From: Antedon mediterranea
Lineage: Eukaryota; Echinodermata; Crinoidea; Comatulida; Antedonidae
DNA length: 64,000 nt
NCBI RefSeq assembly: GCF_964355755.1
Contig: NC_092673.1
Location: 7,137,001-7,201,000, forward strand
Direction of reading: 5' to 3'
Both the position numbers and the translations under genes were made by a program. Position 1 is the first letter of the stretch; each line of letters begins with the position of its first letter. Below, one piece after another: positions 23,240 to 33,732 of the stretch. The notes below the pieces were generated by a model that saw only the letters and a program-made list of their open reading frames with translations, did no database searches and was not told the DNA's origin.

Positions 23240-24249
23240 CTAAATGAAACTGGACAAATTTCTGATTTCAGATTTTTCAGCCACTTATTATCCGGCAATT
23301 AATAAATAAAAAAACGTCAACGATCTATAAAAATCTAATTAATTAAAGTATTAATTAAAGTATAAATGAAAATTATGGTTAAAGGCAACGGGAGAACATT
23401 TTTCAATCGGCTGGTGAAAACACATGAATGTGAAATAAAGATATGGCCTATATTGAGATAAGAAATTCGCACTTGTTTTTATTAATATAACCAAACTTTT
23501 TAAATCCTAACTAGGTTTATACATTACTTAAGTGAAAGTCTTAAATATTTATTGACTTAAGTGAAATATCTCAGTAAAGTTGATTGGTGAATACAAAGAG
23601 AACATAGCATTTATGGATATTAGACATGTGTGATCGAATTCAACAATCGCATTTAAGTGATATAATTATTTAAAGTACTTTTATATATTAATAGAGTCGG
23701 TCACTATCAGTATGTATAATTTAATATTACACAATTATGTTTATTATTGAATTTATTAATATATAATCAATGACATTATTGATTATTTTTAATATTGATG
23801 GATTAAATGAATTTACATGGACAGCATTTCTTTTATAAAAACTATGATTCAGAAATTTCAATAGTGACATTGACCTTTCAATTACCTTTCTTGCGGTTGT
23901 ATATAATTAAGAGAATTATGGTAACCATCCTTAACACAAAGAAAACTAAAATCACAAATGAAATAAATATTTATAATAAATAATAATTATGTTCCAATAT
24001 CGTTGAGAGTGGAGTTATTTTGTCACGAGAACATCTTCCGGAAGAAGGACGATGGGACTGTACGTTGAACAACTAATTTTTGACGATTGATTGTAAATAT
24101 GATTTTATAGGCCTATTTACTTCGTTATGTACTTATGTATGTGTTTATGAGTGACGGACTTGTTTGAGTCTCTATGAGAAAAATCTGTTTTGTTAATAAT
24201 AATAATAATCTTGCATTAGTAAGTTGTAACTATTGCCATAATTATATGA
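23240..24249. other. Non-coding stretch; no gene recognised
   Basis: Very AT-rich, with TAATTAATTAAAG-type runs near 23335. Near 24170-24215 an AATAATAATAAT tail follows TGAGTCTCTATGAGAAAAATC, possibly another retroposon 3' end. Confidence 0.4.
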
Positions 24250-24491
24250 TCCCATTCATATTCACAATGTTTTTTTTTTCTTTTTTTAAAATATTTGTTT
24301 TTGTCAATATCATATAGTTTTTACTTGTCATGTCGACAACTGCTTAAGTGTTCTGTTCTTTTTTGTACAATGTGTAGAAAATAAATATTTTCAGTTAAAT
24401 GAAATGTCATCCATCGACCAAATGATACTTTGTTGTTGCTTGTTTTGGTTTGCTGACTTTGGTCGAAACAAATGTTGAATTGAATTGAAAG
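24250..24491 (+). mobile_element. LINE 3'-end-like tail
   Basis: The stretch ends GGTCGAAACAAATGTTGAAT then TGAATTGAAAG. AAATAAAT-type signals followed by a short TTGAA tandem are characteristic of non-LTR 3' tails in invertebrates. The coding part is not recognised, so the 5' limit is arbitrary. Confidence 0.35.
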
Positions 24492-27345
24492 TTTAGATTT
24501 ACAGACACATTCTACTCCAATCAGTAATAATAGCCATAAGTTCTATTAAAATACCTTGATGCAATAATTATACATTTTTATTTATTATAGATTTTTATTG
24601 CCATTGTCATTAGACAATCCTTCACTCTCAACATTTATTTCGACTGATCTTTTATAACAAGTTTAGACCATTTGTATGAACTTGTATTTATTACTATTTT
24701 TATTTAGGCCTATTTATTATTTATTAATATTGATATATATTATTTGTTTTTTTTTTTTTTTTTTGCCTAGTGGTAATTTCAGAGTAAAAAGAAACTTTGA
24801 TATTTCCGTTCGCCGAACTTTCATTAAAGACATCAGTTACTGGTTACATCCTATCTTCAATACAGGTAATGTGTTATCTTTCAAACGTATTTGATGATTA
24901 GTATCTATTATATCTTATAATTGAGGAGATTATCATGCCGTATTCTTTTCAGAAAAAACATAATTATAAGTCATTTAAAGTATAAGAGTTTGTTGGAGGG
25001 CAATATTATCATCAGTCATATGGCAAAATAAAAATAGTTTTAACGTGTACCCATAGCTGTAGATTGATAATACAGGTGCAATAAAAGTTGTTCTATGATA
25101 ATAGAGACAATGTCTTAGCACATATCCCCCTTCATTATCATAATTAAATGCAAACGCCCATGGACTTTTTGACGAAGCTGGGTAACGGGTGTATATTAAG
25201 ATTATATATTGAACCAGAGGAACAAATTTAATTCATCATTGTAGGCCAACAATAAATTGATTTTACAATCATTCAGGCCTAAACTTCAAATTTCACATTT
25301 TAGTTTTTTGTATTTAGTTATAGGCCTACCGGTATTTATTATCATATAATTTTTTATTTGATGCTACGGTTGAATATGATTAGGCTGCGGATTCCTAAAA
25401 AGGAACACGTCCTTCAAAAAAAGGGACCAGTGCCTGAAAATAAAAAACTGAACATTATTTATTGATTCTGCTAATAAGGTAACCGTTTTTTTTCTTGGAA
25501 TAGCCGCTCCATAATCTCTTTGTTTTTCTTCTTTATATCTATATTTTATTTTTAAAATTTATACTAACAAATATATTTTTATTAATATTATAATCATAAC
25601 AATAAATATTTTAAAAATATATAAAATATTATTTATCGCATAATATGCAGTCTAGGATAATTATTTAATATACAAAATCATTACACCCAACCACGCCTAC
25701 TATCTTCATCTCCTATATGCGGAACATCATTTGGATAATAGAACAAATCATACATCTACACATAATCAAGCATCGTATACTCTATCTCTAACAATATTTC
25801 AATCTTCTATCGACTAAAGCTGAAGTATAGTCGTTATCTCGGAACCGTCCTATGGTTACCACCAGGTAGGCTTGCTTCATCAAGGCTTCTATGAATGGAT
25901 GTACTGGTTGGGAGCAGAAAATCTAGTAGACCATACCCAGTACCGTTTTGATTACGATCAATCGGGAATTTACCTCACGACAGTAAACGAAATAATTCTT
26001 ATTCGCTTTTTCACCGAAAGCGAATAATTGTATTATTACAAATAGCCTTTTCAAACATTGATTTTACTTCTTTCTATATGTTTTAATGTTTTGAAACCCA
26101 TTTTTAATCATTATCTTCAGTTTGACAGTCATAAAGTGGTTTTTCGTTATTCTCTCACGAAACATACTATCAGAAGGAAATGCACAACTGACAACACACG
26201 TTTGATGAACATATCAATTTGCAATCCAGCTGTCCTGTACACATATGGAATCCATTCAACGTTCAAATGACAAATCTTTACTATCTGGAAAACGAGAAAT
26301 TTCTCACCAAAATACTAATACGGAAATCGTAATGAATTGCTTACTAATTTTACAGTAACATTATCACATTATTGCATGCAAACTTTAAGATGTATGATAC
26401 GATTTGAACCCTATTAAAAGAACACATTTTTTTCAATTTTATTTTGTAAACAAAAAGCATTTCTCATCTGTTTTTTGTCATGCATCCCGCAGGCACTGTG
26501 TTAATATTTATACTCAATTGGGTTCAATAAAGACAGTCCGTAGAAAAAATCGCTTTTGTCCTAATCAAGTGAACTCGTTCAATGCCTGATAAAATATTGT
26601 AGGACTGAACACATTCACCGGGGTTGTTAATTTTTACTATTAGGCCTACTACTTGTTTTCTATGAATTAAATCTTTGAATAAAGCATATTATGAGGCCAA
26701 ATTGTCTAATGTATTTAAATCCATCCACTATCTACGTTGTAATTATTTCAATTTAAACTAAAATTGAGATAGTGTTGTCAAACACATTATTTGATATATC
26801 GCGTCACAGTATGCCTAAGGCGCATAATAATAATATCCTCGTGAATGTTAAACGCATGTCAATTTGCATCTGGGGTTGGTCACCCCTGATGTTATCATAC
26901 AAATTCAATTTGTACAATGATTCCCTATAGACAGAAATGTGTGAAATGTTAACAAAGGTACCGGTACCTTGCTAACTGCATTATTGTTGATGGTGAGAGC
27001 GGGTTTTTTCAACATGACTTGACATAAATTTCGAACGTTTAAATGCGAGTTCAAGTGTTATGTATAATAGAGCTAACAACTTATGTTACTACACCATGAC
27101 ACCTAGGAGAACTATTTTAACATCTTTATTACAGGCCTATGTATATTTTGATCAATGAAATAACAGTTAAAAGAACTGTACGCCTAGACCAATTATTGCA
27201 ATGATGAAATGTTTTTTTGTAAACATATACCGTATCAATGAATTATAACTGTCCATATAAGAATATTATATTATCCCAGTGAGGTGCATGAGGTGGAGAT
27301 GGTACATCGAGAAAGTGGCATGCAAATGATCTACTTTGTGGCTAG
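24492..27345. other. Non-coding stretch; no gene recognised
   Basis: A T-homopolymer at about 24747-24763. A hairpin at about 25991-26035 pairs AATAATTCTTATTCGCTTT with AAAGCGAATAATTGTATT. TAGGCCTA motifs occur near 24707, 25322, 26641 and 27133. No exon is supported. Confidence 0.45.
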
Positions 27346-27546
27346 AAGTTTCATATGCTTGGTATAGACAAGGCAATCTATCAACTGGATGCTGAGCTCA
27401 AAGGGTTTATCTGTGGCTGCGACACGATCAGTTCCACGCCCCTTAATAAGCACCGCGCCATGGAGAATATGTACATAGTACAGTGCTGTTGGTATTTGTC
27501 GCAGCCAGACAGATCAATGGAATGTTACGAGTTGCTATCTTGGACA
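27346..27546 (+). other. Unassigned open stretch with a good splice donor
   Basis: A 67-codon open frame (KFHMLGIDKAIYQLDAELKG...LLSWT) runs from a possible acceptor TTTGTGGCTAG to a strong donor GGACAG|GTGAGC at 27547. Base composition is more balanced than its surroundings and the residues look protein-like, with several Cys and Trp. In-frame stops flank it (27343 and 27595). It could be an exon of an unknown gene or a transposase relic; no family was recognised. Confidence 0.2.
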
Positions 27547-27597
27547 GGTGAGCTCATGTGTCCTGTTGTTACATTGCCTTGGTATGGACAATGAAAT

Positions 27598-28689
27598 TGG
27601 AGTTACCTTTTAATGTTCCAATGGCAGGCCACCATATTGAGTGTCATTTTGATTTGTGATAACAAAAAAAAGTGATATGCTCTAAACCCGGAGTAACCCT
27701 TTAAGCTTACAGTGGTCTTACAGTTATTGCTTAAATATCATAATTACCTCTTCCTAGGAATACCACGCGGACAATCATTCCTCGTGGGACAACGGTTGCC
27801 AAAATTGCGATGGGATAGATGGAGTTCGAACATGAAGAAAATGTCGAGGTCGTTTTGATGAGTAAGGGTTTTTTTTAACTGTTTATATTCTGAAATACGG
27901 AAGCTGTAAACAAATTTTTAATAAAATATGACGAGTTGGTTCCGATACGACGATAAGAAATCAATCGTCCTTCCCTTCAATATTTGTCGACCTTAACCAA
28001 AGTATATCAATTTGTATTATGTAAATTAGGAAATAAGTTCTGTGAAATTTAATAAATTACGAGTATCCTTTATATTAATCAATTTTATAAAATTCATGAT
28101 TTTTTTTTTTGTCTTAATTTTTTTATTACTGGAGATTATTTTTTTATGCTGATTTACATGCTGTACCGGTATACAATATTGTAAGTTAAATCACGTGTTT
28201 GTGTTCATGAGCTCCAAATTAATTATTAATATTATTGTAATCGTTTCACCTCGATTACGGGGTATGTTATGTAATGCCGTAGATAAAGTGCATTGAACCT
28301 TAAAAACATTCAGTCAATCTCAAACGTGTTGTACTAAGTTAAAATTGTATTCACTTAGGCCTGGATAGGAGATGTTTCTTAATTTTCATAATAATTAGCC
28401 TACGTGTGAATGGTGCCCACTGGAGAGCTGTTCCTAAAAATAAGTTTTGACGGGAACGCAACTTACATCTACTACTAAATACCCACCCCACAATACTACT
28501 ACAGTATAGGCCTAATACGATTTTAAACACGCGAATATTAATATTATTAAGAAATATTTTTAGACACGTAAGCCTATAAAATATTGTACCATAACATCCG
28601 TTAGTAGGCCTATATAGTCGAATATGAGCACTGTTTCAATAATTTAACAGTACGATTTATACACTATACTATATATCTACACTAACGAA
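27598..28689. other. Non-coding stretch; no gene recognised
   Basis: AT-rich, with TAGGCCTA-type motifs near 28358, 28508 and 28606. Confidence 0.45.
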
Positions 28690-28704
28690 TGTTATGTACA
28701 ATAT

Positions 28705-28760
<56 letters not shown>

Positions 28761-28970
28761 TTAGGTATTTGTATAGCGCCAGAATCAACTAAACCGAAGT
28801 AAAAATCTAAGGCGCTTATATTGGATGTTAAAAAGATGCGTTTTAAGTTCTTTTTTAAAAATAGCAATAGAAGTTGAATGAGTAAAATAATATATTTTAA
28901 TGAAATTGTTGTCTATTCCGTCCTTCCCGGCTCGATTTTTATTTTTAATATGTCTTCGTTGATCAAACAA
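28690..28970 (-). mobile_element. LINE 3' end with (ATT)n tail
   Basis: Minus-strand translation at 28785-28970 ends in SIAIFKKELKTHLFN, which resembles the common LINE ORF2 terminus sxxxFKxxLKTHLF. It is followed by GGCGCTATACAAATACCTAAA and an (ATT)n tract (28707-28760) in tail position. Only the last part of the element is present. Confidence 0.5.
28707..28760. repeat. (TAA)n microsatellite, about 18 units
   Basis: An uninterrupted trinucleotide run, probably derived from the 3' tail of the adjacent LINE fragment. Confidence 0.9.
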
Positions 28971-29737
28971 ACCTCAGTAAGGTTTAAATATAGATGCTGG
29001 TACTAAGTATAGTGAATGAAAATATTATGCAATCGCATGCAAGTTATCACTTTAATATAATGAAATTAAAGTGAGGGTAGATAATTCGTTCATTTTTTGA
29101 TGAATGTAATAACAATTGACACAAAATTGTTATGATTTATTTAAGATTTTTTTGTAACACATGCAATATCTATTTTCTGTATGTTTTTGACTTGTTTTTT
29201 ACTATAACTGCACTTTGCTCTGAATTGGACATTTTTTGACAACACAACCAAGTGTATAATTCAATTGTTGATTTGTATCACGTTACCGTGCATTATTTTC
29301 CACAATTTCAAAGTTACGCGGCCATCTTTTTGTAAGACGTGGTAGGCTGGTAAATGCGCGTTCGAAATCCACACAGCGTAGAATGTGCGCCGTCAAAAAC
29401 GATTCTGTTCACCAAATCTAAGCACCGCTTTTTTACATTGCCCAACCTTCGACATTCGATTTAGGATGTATTTTAGCGGACTAATTGAGACTTCAAACAG
29501 AATAAATAACGAATGTTTTGTATTCGTTGAATGGAGAGGATATTTTATTATTCGTTGAAAAATCGGACCGTCCAATTTAGATTTTTCAAACTTTCGCTGT
29601 TCAACAAATTTTGTTAAAGTCAAAACGAAACGGCAACGGAAGATGCAGGTGAAGCTGGTCTAACTTATCTTATCATTCGCTATTTGTTGGTATTTATAAT
29701 GCCAACGTCATGACATCATAAGGGAATAGGATTTCTG
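28971..29737. other. Non-coding stretch; no gene recognised
   Basis: A small hairpin CACTTTAAT...ATTAAAGTG lies near 29049-29073. A 76-codon minus-strand frame at 29393-29623 shows no resemblance to a family. Confidence 0.4.
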
Positions 29738-30190
29738 GTCCTTTCCTGTGTTCGGTCTTCATAATACCGGTATTGTGTTCGGTCTGCATGCTACCGGTAT
29801 TGTGTTCGGTCTGAATGGTACCGGTATTGTGTTCGGTTTCCATGGTACCGGTATTGTGTTCGGTTTGCATAATACCGGTATTGTGTTCGGTCTTCATAAT
29901 ACCAGTATTGTGTTCGGTCTTCATAATACCGGTATTGTGTTAGGTCTGAATGGTACCGGTATTGTGTTCGGTTTGCATGGTACCGGTATTGTGTTCGGTT
30001 TGCATGGTACCGGTATTGTGTTCGGTCTTCATAATACCGGTATTGTGTTCGGTCTGCATGTTACCGGTATTGTGTTCGGTCTGAATGGTACCGGTATTGT
30101 GTTCGGTCTGAATGGTACCGGTATTGTGTTCGGTCTGAATGGTACCGATATTGTGTTCGGTCTGCATGGTACAGGTACTGGTTTCTTGGT
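29738..30190. repeat. 27-bp minisatellite, about 16 copies
   Basis: The unit is GGTACCGGTATTGTGT then TCGGTCTGCAT, 27 bases, with variants at the CTGCAT/CTTCAT/CTGAAT and GGTACC/AATACC positions. Each unit carries a TACCGGTA palindrome. Because 27 is a multiple of three and the unit lacks stops, several frames stay open on both strands (FGLHGTGIV on plus, MQTEHNTGT on minus). These are repeat artefacts unless transcription is shown. Confidence 0.95.
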
Positions 30191-30316
30191 GCCACCATTC
30201 TGTTCCCCGTACATTTATAACGAGCGCCACCAACCAAGGCCACGCGTCAAAACGTTATCAAAAAAATATGCTGTGGTATCGAAATGTTGTATCACTCTAT
30301 ACGCTAGTACAAAGTT

Positions 30317-30466
30317 CTGTCTATCAAACTTTATGTGACAAAAAATGTGATATGCCCATATATAGACATGATAATGTCATATCACTACAAAATTTGGGCA
30401 TATCACTACCATAATTGGTACTACCTTTTTTGTCAAACTATTTTTTGTCAAATTAGTGTAGAGAGA
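30317..30466. mobile_element. MITE-like element (CTGTCTACACTATCAAAC family), copy 1, interrupted
   Basis: CTGTCTATCAAACTTTATGTG is the left end with a 5-bp deletion. The body has ATATGCCCATATATAGACAT and GCATATCACTACCAT, and the right end TTTTTGTCAAATTAGTGTAG resumes after 30760. It aligns with the complete copy at 31895-32031. A retroposon has landed in its right end. Confidence 0.8.
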
Positions 30467-30760
30467 TAAAGAGATAAAAAGAGTTATAAAATAAAGAATT
30501 CTGTGGTAAATTATACGTACATTGTTAAGGATTGAAAAACGTGTAAAGAGTGTATAACATAGAGGAAATTTTTTTTTTCTTTCCTTATACTATTATATAT
30601 AAAATGCAATGGTAGGAGTGAGATATCAGATGTACTGAAAGTTACTTAATGTCAATTATATTGTATTGTATCCTTACATTACTCATGTGCAATGCATTGT
30701 AAACGAACATTTTATTGATGAAGAAATAAAAGTGGGTCGATCCTACATAAGACAAAAAAA
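30467..30760 (+). mobile_element. 294-bp retroposon with A-tail and 16-bp TSD
   Basis: Flanked by identical 16-bp direct repeats AATTAGTGTAGAGAGA (30451-30466 and 30761-30776) and ending GACAAAAAAA, it carries the hallmarks of target-primed insertion. AATAAAAGTGGGTCGATCC lies just before the tail and matches the retroposon end at 17000-17145. There is no ORF, so it is either a 5'-truncated LINE or a SINE-like unit. Confidence 0.85.
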
Positions 30761-30785
30761 AATTAGTGTAGAGAGAGAGAGCTGC

Positions 30786-31894
30786 AGCAGAGCTTCAAAT
30801 TGTTCGGGGCTTCTTCTTACCATAACAATAACATGACAATCTCATTCTAAGTATTATTAATCAATCTCGACGGCTTCATTCAGAAAATTGTTATAATCAC
30901 AAATCGATTACAATATTACAATTATTATTATAAATAATAGGATAATAATAAGTGATTGTAACGACATGATTTTTAATATAGGCCTACATTTTTCCTCATC
31001 ACGGCAATATTTCTATTTTGATCGTGAGATTGTATTTATCAAACAGTTTTGAACTTTGCAATGTAATGCTACTGAGATGATTGTTAGACATGCCAGTAAG
31101 ACAAATGTAAACATTTTTTTTTTAATATCTTGTTATTTATATAGGCCTATAGGCCCATTATATCTTTTTTTTAAATTTCATTTAATGAAAACGTATACTA
31201 AATGGAAAGTTGAATCACAATGTGATAAAGGAATTGTTTGGGAAAAACTGTATTTAATGTGCTGTGTAATATTGATGTTACATGATAGGCCCATAAAATA
31301 AAATAGTAAATTTAATATTAAAGGTAAAAAGTGCATGTCAAAAACAATAGAGTTTGCACTAATACTACACACAACCGTAGCCTTGATCTTGGCACAACTC
31401 ACGTACGCAAGTGCTTCGGGGAGCCACACAGTCCAAAAGAACATCCCCTTCAACATTTAAATTCCTAATCGTTTTAATGGGTTTATTTTATCGCCCACTG
31501 CACAGACGAAGCTGTTACTAAATGGTGTATGTCTACTGTGTACGAACCTGCGCATTTCGACACATGTCCCAAATAAAGTGCAGGTCTCATTATAAACCAC
31601 TGTCATCCGGGGACATGCAGGGCTTCCAAATCAAAATAAACACTCACCCTTTTTTTGTCATTTTAATCATTGTAATAAAGACCTAATGTGCTAAATATGT
31701 GAATCGAGAATTAGTATTGGTTATCTATTTATAAGAAAAAAAAAAAAACAGTATCGTCTTTTTTTAGATTTACTACCTCAATCCGATAGATATTCTGTCT
31801 CTCAGTTATTTAATAATAAAACGATTTTCCTTCTATAACAGTCAAATCAAATGTCGAATGTCCTATAAACGCATCTTCTGGTTTGGCTTAAGCT
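30786..31894. other. Non-coding stretch; no gene recognised
   Basis: Short frames on both strands around 31056-31456 have no recognisable similarity. TAGGCCTA lies near 30980 and 31142. Confidence 0.4.
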
Positions 31895-32031
31895 CTGTCT
31901 ACACTATCAAACTTTATGTGACAAAAAATGTGATAAGCCCATGATATATGGACATGATGATGTCAAAAAACTACCATATTTGAGCATATCACTACCATAT
32001 TTTTGTCAAACTAGTTTGATAGTGTAGACAG
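31895..32031. mobile_element. MITE-like element (CTGTCTACACTATCAAAC family), copy 2, complete
   Basis: The ends are perfect inverted repeats: CTGTCTACACTATCAAACT at 31895-31913 and AGTTTGATAGTGTAGACAG at 32013-32031. An internal GACATGATGATGTC palindrome and a paired GCATATCACTACCATATTT complete the 137-bp non-coding unit. Confidence 0.9.
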
Positions 32032-33562
32032 TTGTTTACAACCACCTTGTGTACGAGTTGACCTAATCACGCTGGATATGTTTCAATAGGGCATTACTCG
32101 ATCTACACAGATCTGATCATGATGTAATACGTACGTCCTAATGGCAACGTTATGCAATCTAACACAATTATGGACAATTAACCAAATGGTCATTTGCCTC
32201 AACAAAGCACGTTTAGCTCTTAATATTTCAATAGAAATTAAAATAACTATAATATACAAAGGTCTAAGTAGAGACCCTAACATCCAAGCAATATTTATAG
32301 AATGTCCAAATTAACAAATGGATAAATTAACTAAGGATCATCATTTAATATTAAATTACAGAAAAGTCAGACTAACGATGGAAAAAGCTATGATACAACG
32401 CGGTAAAAACGAAGCTAATGCAATTTTTAGGCACACTGTATTCATAAAAACGATTAAGGAAAACATAGCTTGGTGGTTAAAAAAAAATGTTCGCATTTTC
32501 GAACCTCGCCCATCGCTTTCAACATAAAGGCCGCAAGCCAATGCAGTATAAAGTCTGTCCCCTTTTACGAATCTTCTTTAACAAAGTTCGTTCAAGGAGA
32601 TGTAGAATGTATTTTACATCTCCCTTGTTCGTTCGAATATCCGTCCTTTGGGTACATTTGCGTTGATTATGGGCGCTCTGACCGATTTGTGTCGACGATT
32701 GGCACTAACTAAGGTAAACATTTAATTAGGCCTAAGGTGTTTTAACTGAAAGGACGAAGGTCCTATGTCAGTATTATGCAATTATTGACGAAAGTAATTA
32801 TAATATCATCAAGACTTTGCTTGCTAACGATTCCTTGGCCTTTTTAAGTTGAAACGAGTTTTATGCCAGAAGACATCTTAGTCTAATTCATATCTCATCA
32901 AACATCAATTATTTTATTCGTTTCAAAGGTAAACATTTACTAATGTGTTAAATACTGATGATTAATTTTGTAAATTGAAATATTAGCCTACGGATATGGA
33001 AAAAAAAACATGAAATTAGTCTTTGTGTGTATTTAATATTTATAATTATTTTTCAAATATGATCTCCTAAAGATTATGTCGCGACGATGAGGAAATAGTG
33101 TTTTGAAAATATGACGTGGGGGTTGACGAGTTAGTAACGCAATATGGTTGACTCTTTTCTAGTACTTTATATTGTTGTGACGGATACATGAGAGCGGTAA
33201 CGCAATTAAGAATGTTTTGTATAGAATCAACGTATTTATTCCGTTTATGAAATAACAATGAGCGACAAATGGGGCACATGAAGTTCCTGTGCCTTTGTAA
33301 GAGCGCCACCATTTAATGATTCGGAAACGGATATAGAAACCGGAAACGAAATTGATTGCTAACACGACACTTTTACAGTTCCATGGAGTCTAGTACAAAC
33401 ATGGAGGTATACCTCCATGGTACAAACACACCAGACGTTTGTTGGTATATACACTTTCCGCTTTATTTGTTCATACGACGAATATAGAGTATAATAGAGT
33501 ATAACCGATTTCCAGGGCTGTATCTCCACATACTACAATCCAGCACTACAATATTTTCCGGA
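32032..33562. other. Non-coding stretch; no gene recognised
   Basis: Overlapping short frames at 32318-32712 (+) and 33067-33365 (-) were inspected. One minus frame starts MVALLQRHRNFMCPICRSLL, but a single CPIC is not a RING domain. No family was assigned. Confidence 0.4.
33400..33419. repeat. 20-bp perfect palindrome
   Basis: CATGGAGGTATACCTCCATG, with partial repeats (CCATGGAG and CTCCATGG) on either side. Related CCTCCATG motifs occur near 4551, 50847 and 56020-56080. Confidence 0.8.
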
Positions 33563-33732
33563 TAGTAGGCCTATATAGGAATATTTTGTGATACAGCATC
33601 TCGTGCAATATCATGTGGTGCCTGTATCACGTAAGGTTTATAGGTTAAGAGTTAGGTTATGGTATGATACTAGGGGAAATACATGCGAAACACATGTGAC
33701 GTTGTATTACCAAATATTCCTATGATACTGTA
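33563..33732. mobile_element. MITE-like element (CAGTATCATA family), copy A
   Basis: The left half has AGGAATATTTTGTGATACAG and the right end CCAAATATTCCTATGATACT, an imperfect inverted pair. The body carries CACATGTGACGTTGTATTAC. The left tip is changed to GTAGGCCTATATAGG where the family has CAGTATCATAGG. Confidence 0.6.

Noticed and set aside
29748-30338. 196-codon plus-strand ORF and several minus-strand ORFs over the 27-bp repeat
   Set aside because: They arise from a stop-free unit whose length is a multiple of three; no start context, promoter or non-repeat domain supports a gene.
33067-33365. Minus-strand ORF with MCPICRS
   Set aside because: One CxxC pair without the further Cys/His ligands of a RING or zinc finger.
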